Shown here: positions 22,453 through 32,684 of the stretch, piece after piece
How the letters are laid out: every line of letters starts with the position of its first letter
Numbering within the stretch: the first letter of the stretch is position 1
Assembly: GCA_005502875.1 (NCBI GenBank)
Contig: SCMV01000029.1
Coordinates: 1 to 51,214 of the forward strand
Source: Comamonadaceae bacterium 2PF
GTDB lineage: Bacteria > Pseudomonadota > Gammaproteobacteria > Burkholderiales > Burkholderiaceae_C
Reading direction: 5' to 3'
Length of the DNA stretch: 51,214 nt
The notes under the pieces: generated by a model
Seen by the model: the letters and a program-made list of their open reading frames with translations, nothing else
Databases searched by the model: none
What the model was told of the DNA's origin: nothing
Made by a program: the position numbers and the translations under genes

Positions 22453-23583
22453 ATGATTGTGTTGAAAGCAGCTCAGGAAAAAATCCTCGCCGCCCTGCAG
22501 TCCGTCGGCGGCATCGTTGAACGCCGACACACCCTGCCCATCCTGGCCAACGTCCTGATCCGCAAGAACGGCCCCGAGCTCGAGCTCATCACCAGCGACC
22601 TGGAAATCCAGATCCGCACCACCGCGCAGCTCGACGGCGACGCCGGCAGCTACGCCACCACCGTGGGCGCCAAGAAGCTGGGCGACATCCTCAAAAGCCT
22701 GCCCAGCGACCAGACCGTGTCCCTCACGGCCAACCAGAACAAGCTGACCCTGCAAGGCGGCAAGAGCCGCTTCGTGCTGCAGACCCTGCCCGCCGAAGAC
22801 TTCCCTCTGGTGCAAGAGGCCGCCGACTTCGGCCCCGCCTTCAGCATCCCGCAGAAAACCTTGAAGATGCTGATCAGCCAGGTGCACTTCGCCATGGCCG
22901 TTCACGACATCCGTTACTACCTCAACGGCATCCTGTTCGTCGCCGAAGGCAAGACCCTGACCCTGGTGGCCACCGACGGACACCGCCTGGCGCTGTCTCA
23001 GGCCACGCTGGACGTCGAAATGCCCAAGCAGGAGGTCATCCTGCCCCGCAAGACCGTTTTGGAGCTCCAGCGGCTTTTGAAGGACGATGGCAAGGGCAAG
23101 GAAGGCGAGGCAGAGCAGCTCATCGAGATGCGCTTTGCCGGCAACCAGGCCAAGTTCAGCTTCGGTGGCCTGGAATTCGTGACCAAGCTGGTCGAGGGCA
23201 AGTTCCCCGACTACAACCGCGTCATCCCCAAGAACCACAAGCACCACATCACGCTGGGCCGCACGACCCTGCTGGCCTCGCTGCAGCGCGCCGCCATCCT
23301 GACGTCCGAAAAGTTCAAGGGCGTGCGCATGAACTTCGCGCCGGGACTGCTGGGCATTGCTTCGAGCAACGCCGAGCAGGAAGAGGCCAAGGAAGAGCTC
23401 GAGATCGACTACGGTGGCGACACCTTCGAGATCGGCTTCAACGTGGGCTACCTGATGGACGTGCTGGCCAACATGGGCCAGGACATGGTGACCGTGTCCC
23501 TGCAAGACGCCAACAGCTCGGCGCTGATCACCAACCCCGAGTACGAAGGCTTCAAGTACGTGGTGATGCCGATGCGCATCTGA
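22453..23583 (+). CDS. dnaN: DnaN, DNA polymerase III beta sliding clamp
   Basis: A 376-residue protein with the three-fold clamp repeat (MIVLKAAQEKILAALQSVGG, RRHTLPILANVLI, FPDYNRVIPK, ending YEGFKYVVMPMRI). It forms the dimeric ring that tethers polymerases to DNA. Its length is close to the family (366 in E. coli). It follows dnaA across the origin region and is closed by its own terminator. Confidence 0.98.
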   Translation: MIVLKAAQEKILAALQSVGGIVERRHTLPILANVLIRKNGPELELITSDLEIQIRTTAQLDGDAGSYATTVGAKKLGDILKSLPSDQTVSLTANQNKLTLQGGKSRFVLQTLPAEDFPLVQEAADFGPAFSIPQKTLKMLISQVHFAMAVHDIRYYLNGILFVAEGKTLTLVATDGHRLALSQATLDVEMPKQEVILPRKTVLELQRLLKDDGKGKEGEAEQLIEMRFAGNQAKFSFGGLEFVTKLVEGKFPDYNRVIPKNHKHHITLGRTTLLASLQRAAILTSEKFKGVRMNFAPGLLGIASSNAEQEEAKEELEIDYGGDTFEIGFNVGYLMDVLANMGQDMVTVSLQDANSSALITNPEYEGFKYVVMPMRI

Positions 23584-23636
23584 CGCGTCGCGCAAGGTTC
23601 CCGTCTCGGTCGGATGGCCGATGACGAATGGACCCT

Positions 23637-23676
23637 ACGGCCCCCGTTCACCCTTGAACGTGGGGCCGTTTTGTTT
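23637..23676 (+). terminator. dnaN terminator
   Basis: A long stem, ACGGCCCC with GGGGCCGT (23637-23644, 23662-23669) continuing into CGTTCA/TGAACG, has one bulged T and is followed by TTTTGTTT. Confidence 0.88.
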
Positions 23677-23761
23677 CATCAGGCAACACTTAGCCGTTAC
23701 CCCGGTGGAACTTTTTAACGAGTTCGATACGCTCGCAGCATCACAACAATTGGGAGGAAGC

Positions 23762-24748
23762 ATGCGTGCCATGTCATCAAAGCGGTCGGACCGCGTTCTG
23801 GCTCTCGCCTTGACCTTGAGCAGCTTGTCGATGCTTGCGCAGGCCGAAGTGGTCGGGCAGGCGACGGCCTCTGTTTCGAACTACGGCTTTTCACTCAAGG
23901 ACCTCAATCCCGACGATGGCGTGACGCCCACGTTCACCGCCAGGCATTGGTGGGACGACTATGCCCAGGTGTCTGCACTCAAGTACAGGTACACCCCAAA
24001 TTTTGAGGTGATGGAATCAGGTTTCGACACCGACCGCGGTCTTCGCAGTCCTTCGGTTGACCTGTTCAAACCGACTCCCCTGGCCACCAACCTGGCCGCC
24101 GGTGATGCCCGAGCCGAGGTCAAGCCTGGCGGTGTGTCGGCCGCCGTCACGCTCAACTCCGATGATTTCATCGGTGCCACCAACAGCTTGTACCCATACG
24201 GCACTTGGGTGGATGACTACAAGACCAGCAACGTCTGGGCCGGTGGGCCTGAGCTCAAGGCAGATGCGAGCACCGTGTATGAGCGCTGGATCCTCTCGCC
24301 CGGCTCGGAGGTGACGGTTTCGGGCACCATCAAGCTGGATGCTTCGGTGAATGCCGGGGCCGTCACCGATCTCATCCCCGGAGACACGGCGCGTGCGGCG
24401 GCCATGGCCATTGCTCAAGTGAGCTTCTATTTGGGCAGCGCGCCTTGGGGAGGTGTCGAGGTCATCAAGTCCTTGCCGGGTGGCGGTCCGTATTCAGCCC
24501 TGAGAGTTCAGGAGCTGGCCACCGATGGCATGGGCTCTTTGGGCCGAGACCACGCGCAGGCTTCCATGGAAGAGTCCTTCTCGTACGTGATTCGCAATTT
24601 CAGCGGCACCAGCGTGGACCTGTACTTCGGTTTGTCAGTCACGGCCCGGGCCAACGCCACCGCTGTCCCCGAGCCCTCCGGGCTGGCATTGACATTCGCA
24701 GGCCTGGGCCTGGCCGGCCTGTCTGCCCGCCGCCGCCGCGCCGCCTGA
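23762..24748 (+). CDS. PEP-CTERM sorting-domain protein
   Basis: A 328-residue exported protein. It has a signal peptide (to about residue 29, ending LAQA), a beta-rich body, and a C-terminal PEP-CTERM signal: VPEPSGLAL, a hydrophobic segment and a RRRRAA tail. Such proteins are processed by an exosortase and often belong to extracellular matrix or biofilm. ATG at 23762 follows GGGAGGA. The body shares motifs with the first half of the tandem protein at 35762 (PDDGV; LSPGSEVTVSG; SYVIRNFS). It is inserted between dnaN and gyrB, which are normally neighbours. Confidence 0.85.
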   Translation: MRAMSSKRSDRVLALALTLSSLSMLAQAEVVGQATASVSNYGFSLKDLNPDDGVTPTFTARHWWDDYAQVSALKYRYTPNFEVMESGFDTDRGLRSPSVDLFKPTPLATNLAAGDARAEVKPGGVSAAVTLNSDDFIGATNSLYPYGTWVDDYKTSNVWAGGPELKADASTVYERWILSPGSEVTVSGTIKLDASVNAGAVTDLIPGDTARAAAMAIAQVSFYLGSAPWGGVEVIKSLPGGGPYSALRVQELATDGMGSLGRDHAQASMEESFSYVIRNFSGTSVDLYFGLSVTARANATAVPEPSGLALTFAGLGLAGLSARRRRAA

Positions 24749-24781
24749 ACCCCTCCCGGCCGAGGGGCCGCAAGCGGCTAG

Positions 24782-27379
<2,598 letters not shown>

Positions 27380-27418
27380 GGTGTCGGATGACAAGGAAAG
27401 AGAAAACTGTGCCAAGTA

Positions 27419-27452
27419 AGTGAAAAATTACTGACACAGATAGTGAAAAATT
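27419..27452. repeat. Direct repeat AGTGAAAAATT, two copies
   Basis: Identical 11-mers at 27419-27429 and 27442-27452, 23 bp apart start to start, sit in the A/T-rich gap after gyrB. The role is unknown. The gap also marks the edge of the accessory segment. Confidence 0.6.
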
Positions 27453-27477
27453 CCGGCTAATAGGTTGGAGCCCGCAG

Positions 27478-27508
27478 GCGCCTGGTCAACAAGCCAGGCG
27501 CTTTTTGC
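27478..27508 (+). terminator. gyrB terminator
   Basis: An 8-bp perfect stem GCGCCTGG/CCAGGCGC (27478-27485 with 27494-27501) with an 8-base loop runs into TTTTTGC. Confidence 0.9.
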
Positions 27509-27561
27509 ATCTAGGACACCCCATCTGCAGGAAACCCTCACAAAGTGGCCCGAACTTTTTG

Positions 27562-27597
27562 GTTGACAACCATGGTTTAGACCTAGAATTTGTCAAC
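27562..27597 (+). promoter_or_regulatory. Promoter and inverted-repeat operator of the HTH/peptidase gene
   Basis: GTTGACAA (27562-27569) and TTGTCAAC (27590-27597) form a perfect 8-bp inverted repeat, centres 28 bp apart. They flank a promoter-like region: TTGACA at 27563-27568 and TAGAAT at 27584-27589 (15-bp spacer) or GAATTT at 27586-27591 (17-bp spacer). The layout suits autorepression by the HTH protein encoded 16 bp downstream. Confidence 0.55.
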
Positions 27598-27612
27598 TAG
27601 GAAGGGCGCAAC

Positions 27613-28665
27613 ATGATTCACGATCGAATTCGTCGTGCGCGCCTGTTGCGGGGGCTGAGTCTGGATGCCGTCGCGCAGCGCGTGGGCGACATCACCAAGC
27701 AAGGCTTGAGCAAGTTCGAAAAGGGCGATGCCACCCCGAACTCCACCCGCTTGCTGCAATTGGCCAAGGCGCTTGAAGTCAAGCCTGAATACTTCTTCAG
27801 ACCCGATGCCGTGCAATTGGCCCCACTGGAGTTCCGTAAGCTGGCCAGCATGCCGCAAAAGCGCCAACACCAGGTTAGCGAGCAGATGCGTGACCACCTG
27901 GAGCGCTACATCAGCCTGGAACGCTGCTTTGAGGTGGGTGGTGAAGCCACGCCTTTGGAGCCACCGCGCTCATTGGCTGTGAACGACGTGGCTGCGGCCG
28001 AACAGGCCGCAGAAAGCCTGCGAGCACGCTGGAACCTGGGCGGTGATGCCATTGCCCACTTGACCGAGCTGCTGGAAGAACACGGCATCAAGGTCGCCTT
28101 GTTGAATGAGCAAGATGGCTTTGATGGTGCCTGTGCAGCTACCGAGTGCGAAAAACACGTGTTGATTGCCTTGAACCAGAACCGACCCGGCGAGCGCTTG
28201 CGTTTCACGGCGGCCCATGAGCTGGGCCATTGGGTGATGGCCCTGCCCGAGGCCATGACCGACAAAGACAAGGAAGCCTGCTGCAACCGCTTTGCAGGCG
28301 CCTTCTTGTATCCTCGAGCCAAGGTGCTGGCCGAGTTTGGCTCCCACCACCGCAGCCGCGTGTTGGCTGCCGAATTGTTGAACGCCAAGCGCCGCCATGG
28401 CATTTCCATGGCCTTGGCACTGCGCCGGCTGAAAGATCTGAACCTGATCACCGACGCAGGCTACCAGGGCATGAATATCCAGTTCAGCACGAATGGCTGG
28501 CGCAAGAGTGAGCCTGAGCCTTTGTGGCCTGAACGGCCGCGCCGCTTCGAATCTCTGGTCTACCGCGCCTTGGCTGAAGACTTGATCAGCTTGCCGCGTG
28601 CCGCTGAGTTGATGCAGTGTCCAGTGGCTGAGCTGGACCCTGGCCTGACTCAGCTGCCACATTGA
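27613..28665 (+). CDS. XRE-type HTH regulator fused to an ImmA/IrrE (M78) metallopeptidase; predicted antitoxin/regulator
   Basis: A 350-residue protein. An N-terminal HTH (about 5-60: RLLRGLSLDAVAQRVG, KQGLSKFEKGDATPN) is followed by an M78 peptidase domain with zinc motif HELGH (H202, E203, H206), and a C-terminal region ending near a SPRAAEL-like helix. Proteins of this type are the regulatory partner in several predicted toxin-antitoxin pairs, and some cleave repressors. ATG at 27613 has AGGAAGGGCG upstream. The stop lies 16 bp from the stop of a convergent PIN-domain gene. Confidence 0.85.
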   Translation: MIHDRIRRARLLRGLSLDAVAQRVGDITKQGLSKFEKGDATPNSTRLLQLAKALEVKPEYFFRPDAVQLAPLEFRKLASMPQKRQHQVSEQMRDHLERYISLERCFEVGGEATPLEPPRSLAVNDVAAAEQAAESLRARWNLGGDAIAHLTELLEEHGIKVALLNEQDGFDGACAATECEKHVLIALNQNRPGERLRFTAAHELGHWVMALPEAMTDKDKEACCNRFAGAFLYPRAKVLAEFGSHHRSRVLAAELLNAKRRHGISMALALRRLKDLNLITDAGYQGMNIQFSTNGWRKSEPEPLWPERPRRFESLVYRALAEDLISLPRAAELMQCPVAELDPGLTQLPH

Positions 28666-28681
28666 GGCCTGCCGTCAGCCT

Positions 28682-29173
28682 TCACCCTCGCCACTTGGCG
28701 ATGCGTTGTGAGCATTCGTTCGGGGGCAGACGTGCACCCTGGTCGAGCATGGACTGCAATGCGGCAGCCGCTATGGCGGGTGTGATCACGGCATGTACAA
28801 CCAGCTCATCCAGCAGCCACAAGGCACCGTGTACCTGCAAGCCATCCCTGATGGCCTGCTTGCGCAAACGTCCATCGCCCGTGAGCAGCGGGTGGCCTTG
28901 CGCCTTGGCCACCAGGTAGCACGACACATCGGCCAAAGAGCTGTTGCCGTGCTCGGCCATCAGCCCGAACAGGCTTTCCACCTCAGCTTCGTTCAAATCC
29001 TGAACAATCAAGCCACGTTGCACGAGTCCATCAGGGTCAGGGTGGCTCAACTCGCCCAACACGAAGTCGGTGCTGACGAAGGTGAAGGGCAGCGCAAACA
29101 GCGCGTCCAGCAAGCCAGCGCGACCAAAGTCGATCCAGATGTTGGTGTCGCTGATGTAGATACGCTGGGGCAT
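28682..29173 (-). CDS. PIN-domain protein, predicted RNase toxin
   Basis: A 163-residue protein with the acidic residues of a PIN nuclease: D9 (ISDTN), E41 (LGELSH), D82 (LADVSCYLVA) and D100 (LLTGDGRLRK). This arrangement is typical of metal-dependent ribonuclease toxins. ATG at 29173 directly precedes the fold; the longer in-frame extension to 29341 runs through IS debris. It converges on the HTH/M78 gene, an unusual layout for a toxin-antitoxin pair, which is usually codirectional. Pairing is inferred from adjacency and family. Confidence 0.75.
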   Translation of the reverse strand: MPQRIYISDTNIWIDFGRAGLLDALFALPFTFVSTDFVLGELSHPDPDGLVQRGLIVQDLNEAEVESLFGLMAEHGNSSLADVSCYLVAKAQGHPLLTGDGRLRKQAIRDGLQVHGALWLLDELVVHAVITPAIAAAALQSMLDQGARLPPNECSQRIAKWRG

Positions 29174-29214
29174 AGGCAAAGAAGCTGGTTCAGGCCTTGA
29201 TGTTGACGCAGCCT

Positions 29215-29421
29215 TCAAGCGCTCAACCGTGTGCCGCCACTTGGGCGTCGTGGGTTGCGCTTGAGCTCGTTGGCCGACTTGCCCGCGTACTTGCTCTTCC
29301 ATTGGTAGTACGTCGCCGAGCTGATGCCGTGCTTGCGGCAAACCTCCGCCATGGCCAAACCCGTCTCGCCCTCGCTCAGGATCGCCAGGATCTGGCTCTC
29401 TGTGAATCTCGACTTGCTCAT
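29215..29421 (-). pseudogene. IS3-family transposase OrfA remnant
   Basis: 68 residues starting MSKSRFTESQILAILSEGE match the N-terminal HTH of IS3-family OrfA (VCRKHGISSATYYQWKSKYAG). After NELKR the sequence departs from the family (NPRRPSGGTRLSA) and stops, losing the leucine-zipper region. No OrfB is present. The rest of the element has been deleted on the left side, next to the PIN gene. Confidence 0.8.
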
Positions 29422-29470
29422 CGCTCTTCCTCGAAGATGCGGAAGTCTCAATTTTCAGCTTGTCTACTAA

Positions 29471-29499
29471 GTGGGGGAGCTTACGACTAAGCCCCCCAC
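29471..29499. repeat. Perfect-arm hairpin, probable outer end of the IS remnant
   Basis: GTGGGGG-A-GCTTA pairs with TAAGC-CCCCCAC: 12 bp with a single bulged A and a CGAC loop. It sits 50 bp outside the orfA start, where the left end of an IS3-type element would lie. It could also block transcription into the downstream operon. Confidence 0.5.
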
Positions 29500-29595
29500 A
29501 ATCTAGGGGCCTGGTTCTGATCCTGCTGACTTGATTTCTACATAGTTCGCTAATTCAATGGAAGAATATTTCAGAATGTGAATCGGGGTGGGCGA

Positions 29596-31170
29596 ATGCG
29601 TGGAGTCCGGACCGCAAAACTGGTGTTGTGGGTGGCCTGTGTTCAACTGGCATCGTGCTCCAGCCTACACCCCTATTTTTTCTCACCGCGTTTGACGGCA
29701 GCACAGCAAGGCGCGCAACCCACCAGCCATGAACTGGAGGTGGTCTATAAAGACGTGGCCGACGTTCAGCGCCAGTACCTCTCTGCCATCACCGAGCAGG
29801 GCAACGCCACACCCATAGTGACTGCGGCCCTGCTGGGCCTGGCGGGCTTCACGCTGTACCGGGGCACCACTTCGCCCAATTCCCACGTGCTCACGGCAGC
29901 CAGCACCACTGCAGCAACTACCTGGGCCCTTGGTGCGAACCTGCTGTCGAAGCCACGGCTGGAGGTATATCGGGCGGGTGCGTTGGCCTTGTCATGCGCC
30001 ATGGCCGCGGTCGAGCCATTACGCCGTGCCAACCTGGGCAAACCCACCGATGACGAAAACGCCGACACCCTGTATGGCGCCATTCAGGCGGTGTCCAAGG
30101 CCAAATTGGAACTGGAGCAGGTGTTGGCGGCGAATGCGCAGCTGATGGAACCGACCCCTACCAAACAGACCAAGAGCCCTTCACCGCAAAGCACGACAAG
30201 CTACTCGCATGCGCATTGCGACAACATCAAAGACCCCATCCCGATCAAACAGGAGTCCAAGCGCAAGCTGTGCCGAGCCGAACCTGCCAAAGCCTTCACG
30301 ACCCATGTGGAGTCGCCCTCCGGTCCCGCTAGCAACAAGTTGTATCCAGCCCCCGAACTGATGGAGGCTAGTCGGCAGGGCACAGCAGAAAGCGAGCGTG
30401 CTGAGGACAGTCTCAAAACCGCTCAAGCTGCCATTGGGACCCTGGGCGCTGCCGGCGGACATCTCTGGCACACCTCGGTTCGCATCCAGCTGGCGGTGAG
30501 TCGTCAGGTCGACCAGACGGTGCCCGACATCACCGAAGTGCTTAAGGCCGCCAATGCGCTCAATGGCGTGTCCACATCGTTCACGGGCCTGGCTGCAAGC
30601 CCAGGCCCGACGATTCCCAAAGCAGATGCAGAGGGCAAGGGCAACATCGACCAGCTCAAGGACAAAGACAGGCCCGTCCTGAAGGCCATCCAGAATGCCA
30701 CTCTTTTGCTGCTCAAAGCCAGGCTGCGGCTCGATGGCATGACCACCGAATTTTCGGGCCTGACCGACAGCAACACAATTGAGGCGCTCAATGCCTGCTC
30801 GGTCCAGACCTCCGGTATCGAGCTTAACGTCTCGCCCGCATTTGCCACCCTGCTGGCGGGCCAAAAGGCGGTCTTCTTCGTGTCCGGTGTTGTTGACATT
30901 CCAACCGCTCAGGTCGTGAAGGGTTCATTGGTTAGAACCCCCAGGCCATTCGAAAGTGGACCGTTCAACTTCGAATTCGCTTCACCTGTGGACCTCCCTC
31001 AAGACGAAGTGGCCACGATTCTCTTTCGTGACAGCAGAAATCAGGTCAAGCGTTACGTGCAGGTTTTTATCAGCAAGAGGCCCGACGGCCAGTCCAACAC
31101 AGGCAAGACCACCGTACCGACAGCCGGTTCAGTGCCCAGCAATGCCGACGTAAGCGTGCCTATCAAATGA
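29596..31170 (+). CDS. Predicted lipoprotein of unknown function, first gene of the cell-wall operon
   Basis: A 524-residue protein with a short basic N-terminus, a hydrophobic stretch and the lipobox LASC (Cys21), so probably a lipoprotein. Further hydrophobic stretches follow (about residues 72-90 and 128-140). A Thr/Ser/Pro-rich variable segment (about 185-260) precedes an Ala/Leu-rich helical part (260-400) and a beta-rich C-terminal part. I do not recognise a family. ATG at 29596 has GGGGTGGG upstream; a GTG at 29578 is in frame. Codon use is less GC-biased than in the core genes. The stop overlaps the next ATG by 4 bp. Confidence 0.7.
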   Translation: MRGVRTAKLVLWVACVQLASCSSLHPYFFSPRLTAAQQGAQPTSHELEVVYKDVADVQRQYLSAITEQGNATPIVTAALLGLAGFTLYRGTTSPNSHVLTAASTTAATTWALGANLLSKPRLEVYRAGALALSCAMAAVEPLRRANLGKPTDDENADTLYGAIQAVSKAKLELEQVLAANAQLMEPTPTKQTKSPSPQSTTSYSHAHCDNIKDPIPIKQESKRKLCRAEPAKAFTTHVESPSGPASNKLYPAPELMEASRQGTAESERAEDSLKTAQAAIGTLGAAGGHLWHTSVRIQLAVSRQVDQTVPDITEVLKAANALNGVSTSFTGLAASPGPTIPKADAEGKGNIDQLKDKDRPVLKAIQNATLLLLKARLRLDGMTTEFSGLTDSNTIEALNACSVQTSGIELNVSPAFATLLAGQKAVFFVSGVVDIPTAQVVKGSLVRTPRPFESGPFNFEFASPVDLPQDEVATILFRDSRNQVKRYVQVFISKRPDGQSNTGKTTVPTAGSVPSNADVSVPIK

Positions 31171-32672
31171 CTCAGCAGCCATTTCCCCACCGTGACCCAC
31201 AAGTCCAGTGGTTGCTGGGGCAAGTGTCGGTGCTGATGGCAGCTAGGCTTCGCGATGACGTGTTGGCCACTCACCTTGCCCATGCCATGGGCCTGAGCCC
31301 TGAGGCCAGCCGTGCCCTGAGGTCGGTCACACAAACGCGTGATGCGCAGCCAAGCGCAGTGCCTGTGTTGAAGCTGGCCTTCACCGATGACTGCCCTGCG
31401 TCACACATGCCCCGCAGGATCACATCCCCACTGGATGGCAGTTGGGTGCCGGTTCGTGCACATCGTGTGCCGTCAAACCTGCACGCCCACAGCTGGATGC
31501 GGGCCACCAATGGCAGCAACCCGGCGGCCGAGGGCACCCTTGCGGCGGTGTTGCGATTCAATCGCCAGCCAGATCGGCTGTTCGCTTTGACGGCGGGCCA
31601 TGTGTGTGGCGCCACCAACCAGGTGTCCCGAGGCGACCAGATGGTATACCTGGCCGAGACGGGCATTGCCACGGGCTTCGAAGGTGTGCTGCTGGATTGG
31701 CAACCCAACTTTGTGCGTCGAGACAGCAGCTGCCTTCTGGACGCAGGCATTGCTGAGCTCCAACCTGATGCACTGGGCGATCTGCATGCCCAGCAGGACT
31801 GGTGGCCTACCGGTGTGGGCTCTGCCGCCAGCAGCGCCGAGCTCCGCCTTAGAACCCGAGGCAAACAGGTGGTGGGCCGGTATCAGGGGGCCAGCCATGT
31901 GGAACTGACGGTGTGCGGCACCTACCAGTATGTGCTCCAGGGCGCTTTTACCTGGATCCCCACAGAAGCCACTGAGGCTGGCGATAGCGGCGCCGCCATC
32001 TTCAACGAGCGCGATGAGCTGGTGGGCATCCATGCTGGGGGCTCACCAGCTGGTCCAGGCCATGTGGCTTACGGTGTGCCCATCGAGCGCATCTTGTCCT
32101 GGGCCGATGCCAGCGTGGTCAGGCGCGGCGAGGCTTTGGCGCCCTTACAGGCCATGGTTCAACCTGCGATGGTTGCCAAAGCTGCGCCGATCAAACCCTC
32201 GTCGGTTGCTGAGCCCGGCGCTGCCGACGAAGAAGAGGTGATGATCCTTGCGCGTACTTTGTACGGCGAAGCCGCAGGCGAAGGGGTGGCCGGCATGGAA
32301 GCCGTGGCCCATGTGGTGCTCAACCGGGTTGATGCCAACCGTTGGTGGGGTCGCAGCATCCAGGGCGTGTGCCTGCAGAACTACCAGTTCAGCTGCTGGA
32401 ACGAAAACACCCCCACGCGACAAAAATTGCTGGGCCTTCAAGCCACGAACGCGGTCTTCAGGCAGGCCATCGACATTGCCCGCCGCTTGGTCAACTCGCA
32501 CAGAGCCGGCGAGAACAACCCGGAAATGCACGCCGAGCGCGTAAGGGCAGATCACACCAATGGCGCCACCCATTACTACGCACCTCGGCTGGTGGCCACG
32601 CCCCGTTGGGCGCAGGGCAAGCAGCGATGCGCGCGCATTGGCGGACACGACTTCTTCAAGGGCATTGCCTAG
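31167..32672 (+). CDS. Trypsin-like serine protease fused to a SleB-type cell-wall hydrolase
   Basis: A 501-residue two-domain protein. The N-terminal 70 residues are helical. A chymotrypsin-fold protease follows (about 90-315), with the triad H145 (LTAGHVCG), D192 (LDAGIAEL) and S274 (EAGDSGAAIF). After a Pro/Ala linker comes a SleB/CwlJ-type Hydrolase_2 domain (about 358-501: ILARTLYGEAAGEGVAGMEA, catalytic-type Glu at 368, then HVVLNRV). No signal peptide is evident. SleB domains cleave peptidoglycan. The start overlaps the lipoprotein stop (ATGA); the next gene follows after 12 bp. Confidence 0.85.
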   Translation: MTQQPFPHRDPQVQWLLGQVSVLMAARLRDDVLATHLAHAMGLSPEASRALRSVTQTRDAQPSAVPVLKLAFTDDCPASHMPRRITSPLDGSWVPVRAHRVPSNLHAHSWMRATNGSNPAAEGTLAAVLRFNRQPDRLFALTAGHVCGATNQVSRGDQMVYLAETGIATGFEGVLLDWQPNFVRRDSSCLLDAGIAELQPDALGDLHAQQDWWPTGVGSAASSAELRLRTRGKQVVGRYQGASHVELTVCGTYQYVLQGAFTWIPTEATEAGDSGAAIFNERDELVGIHAGGSPAGPGHVAYGVPIERILSWADASVVRRGEALAPLQAMVQPAMVAKAAPIKPSSVAEPGAADEEEVMILARTLYGEAAGEGVAGMEAVAHVVLNRVDANRWWGRSIQGVCLQNYQFSCWNENTPTRQKLLGLQATNAVFRQAIDIARRLVNSHRAGENNPEMHAERVRADHTNGATHYYAPRLVATPRWAQGKQRCARIGGHDFFKGIA

Positions 32673-32684
32673 GAAGGTGGAAAG

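Noticed and set aside
32221..32672. SleB domain as evidence of sporulation
   Set aside because: SleB-type hydrolase domains are widespread in Gram-negative bacteria, and all other genes point to a betaproteobacterium.
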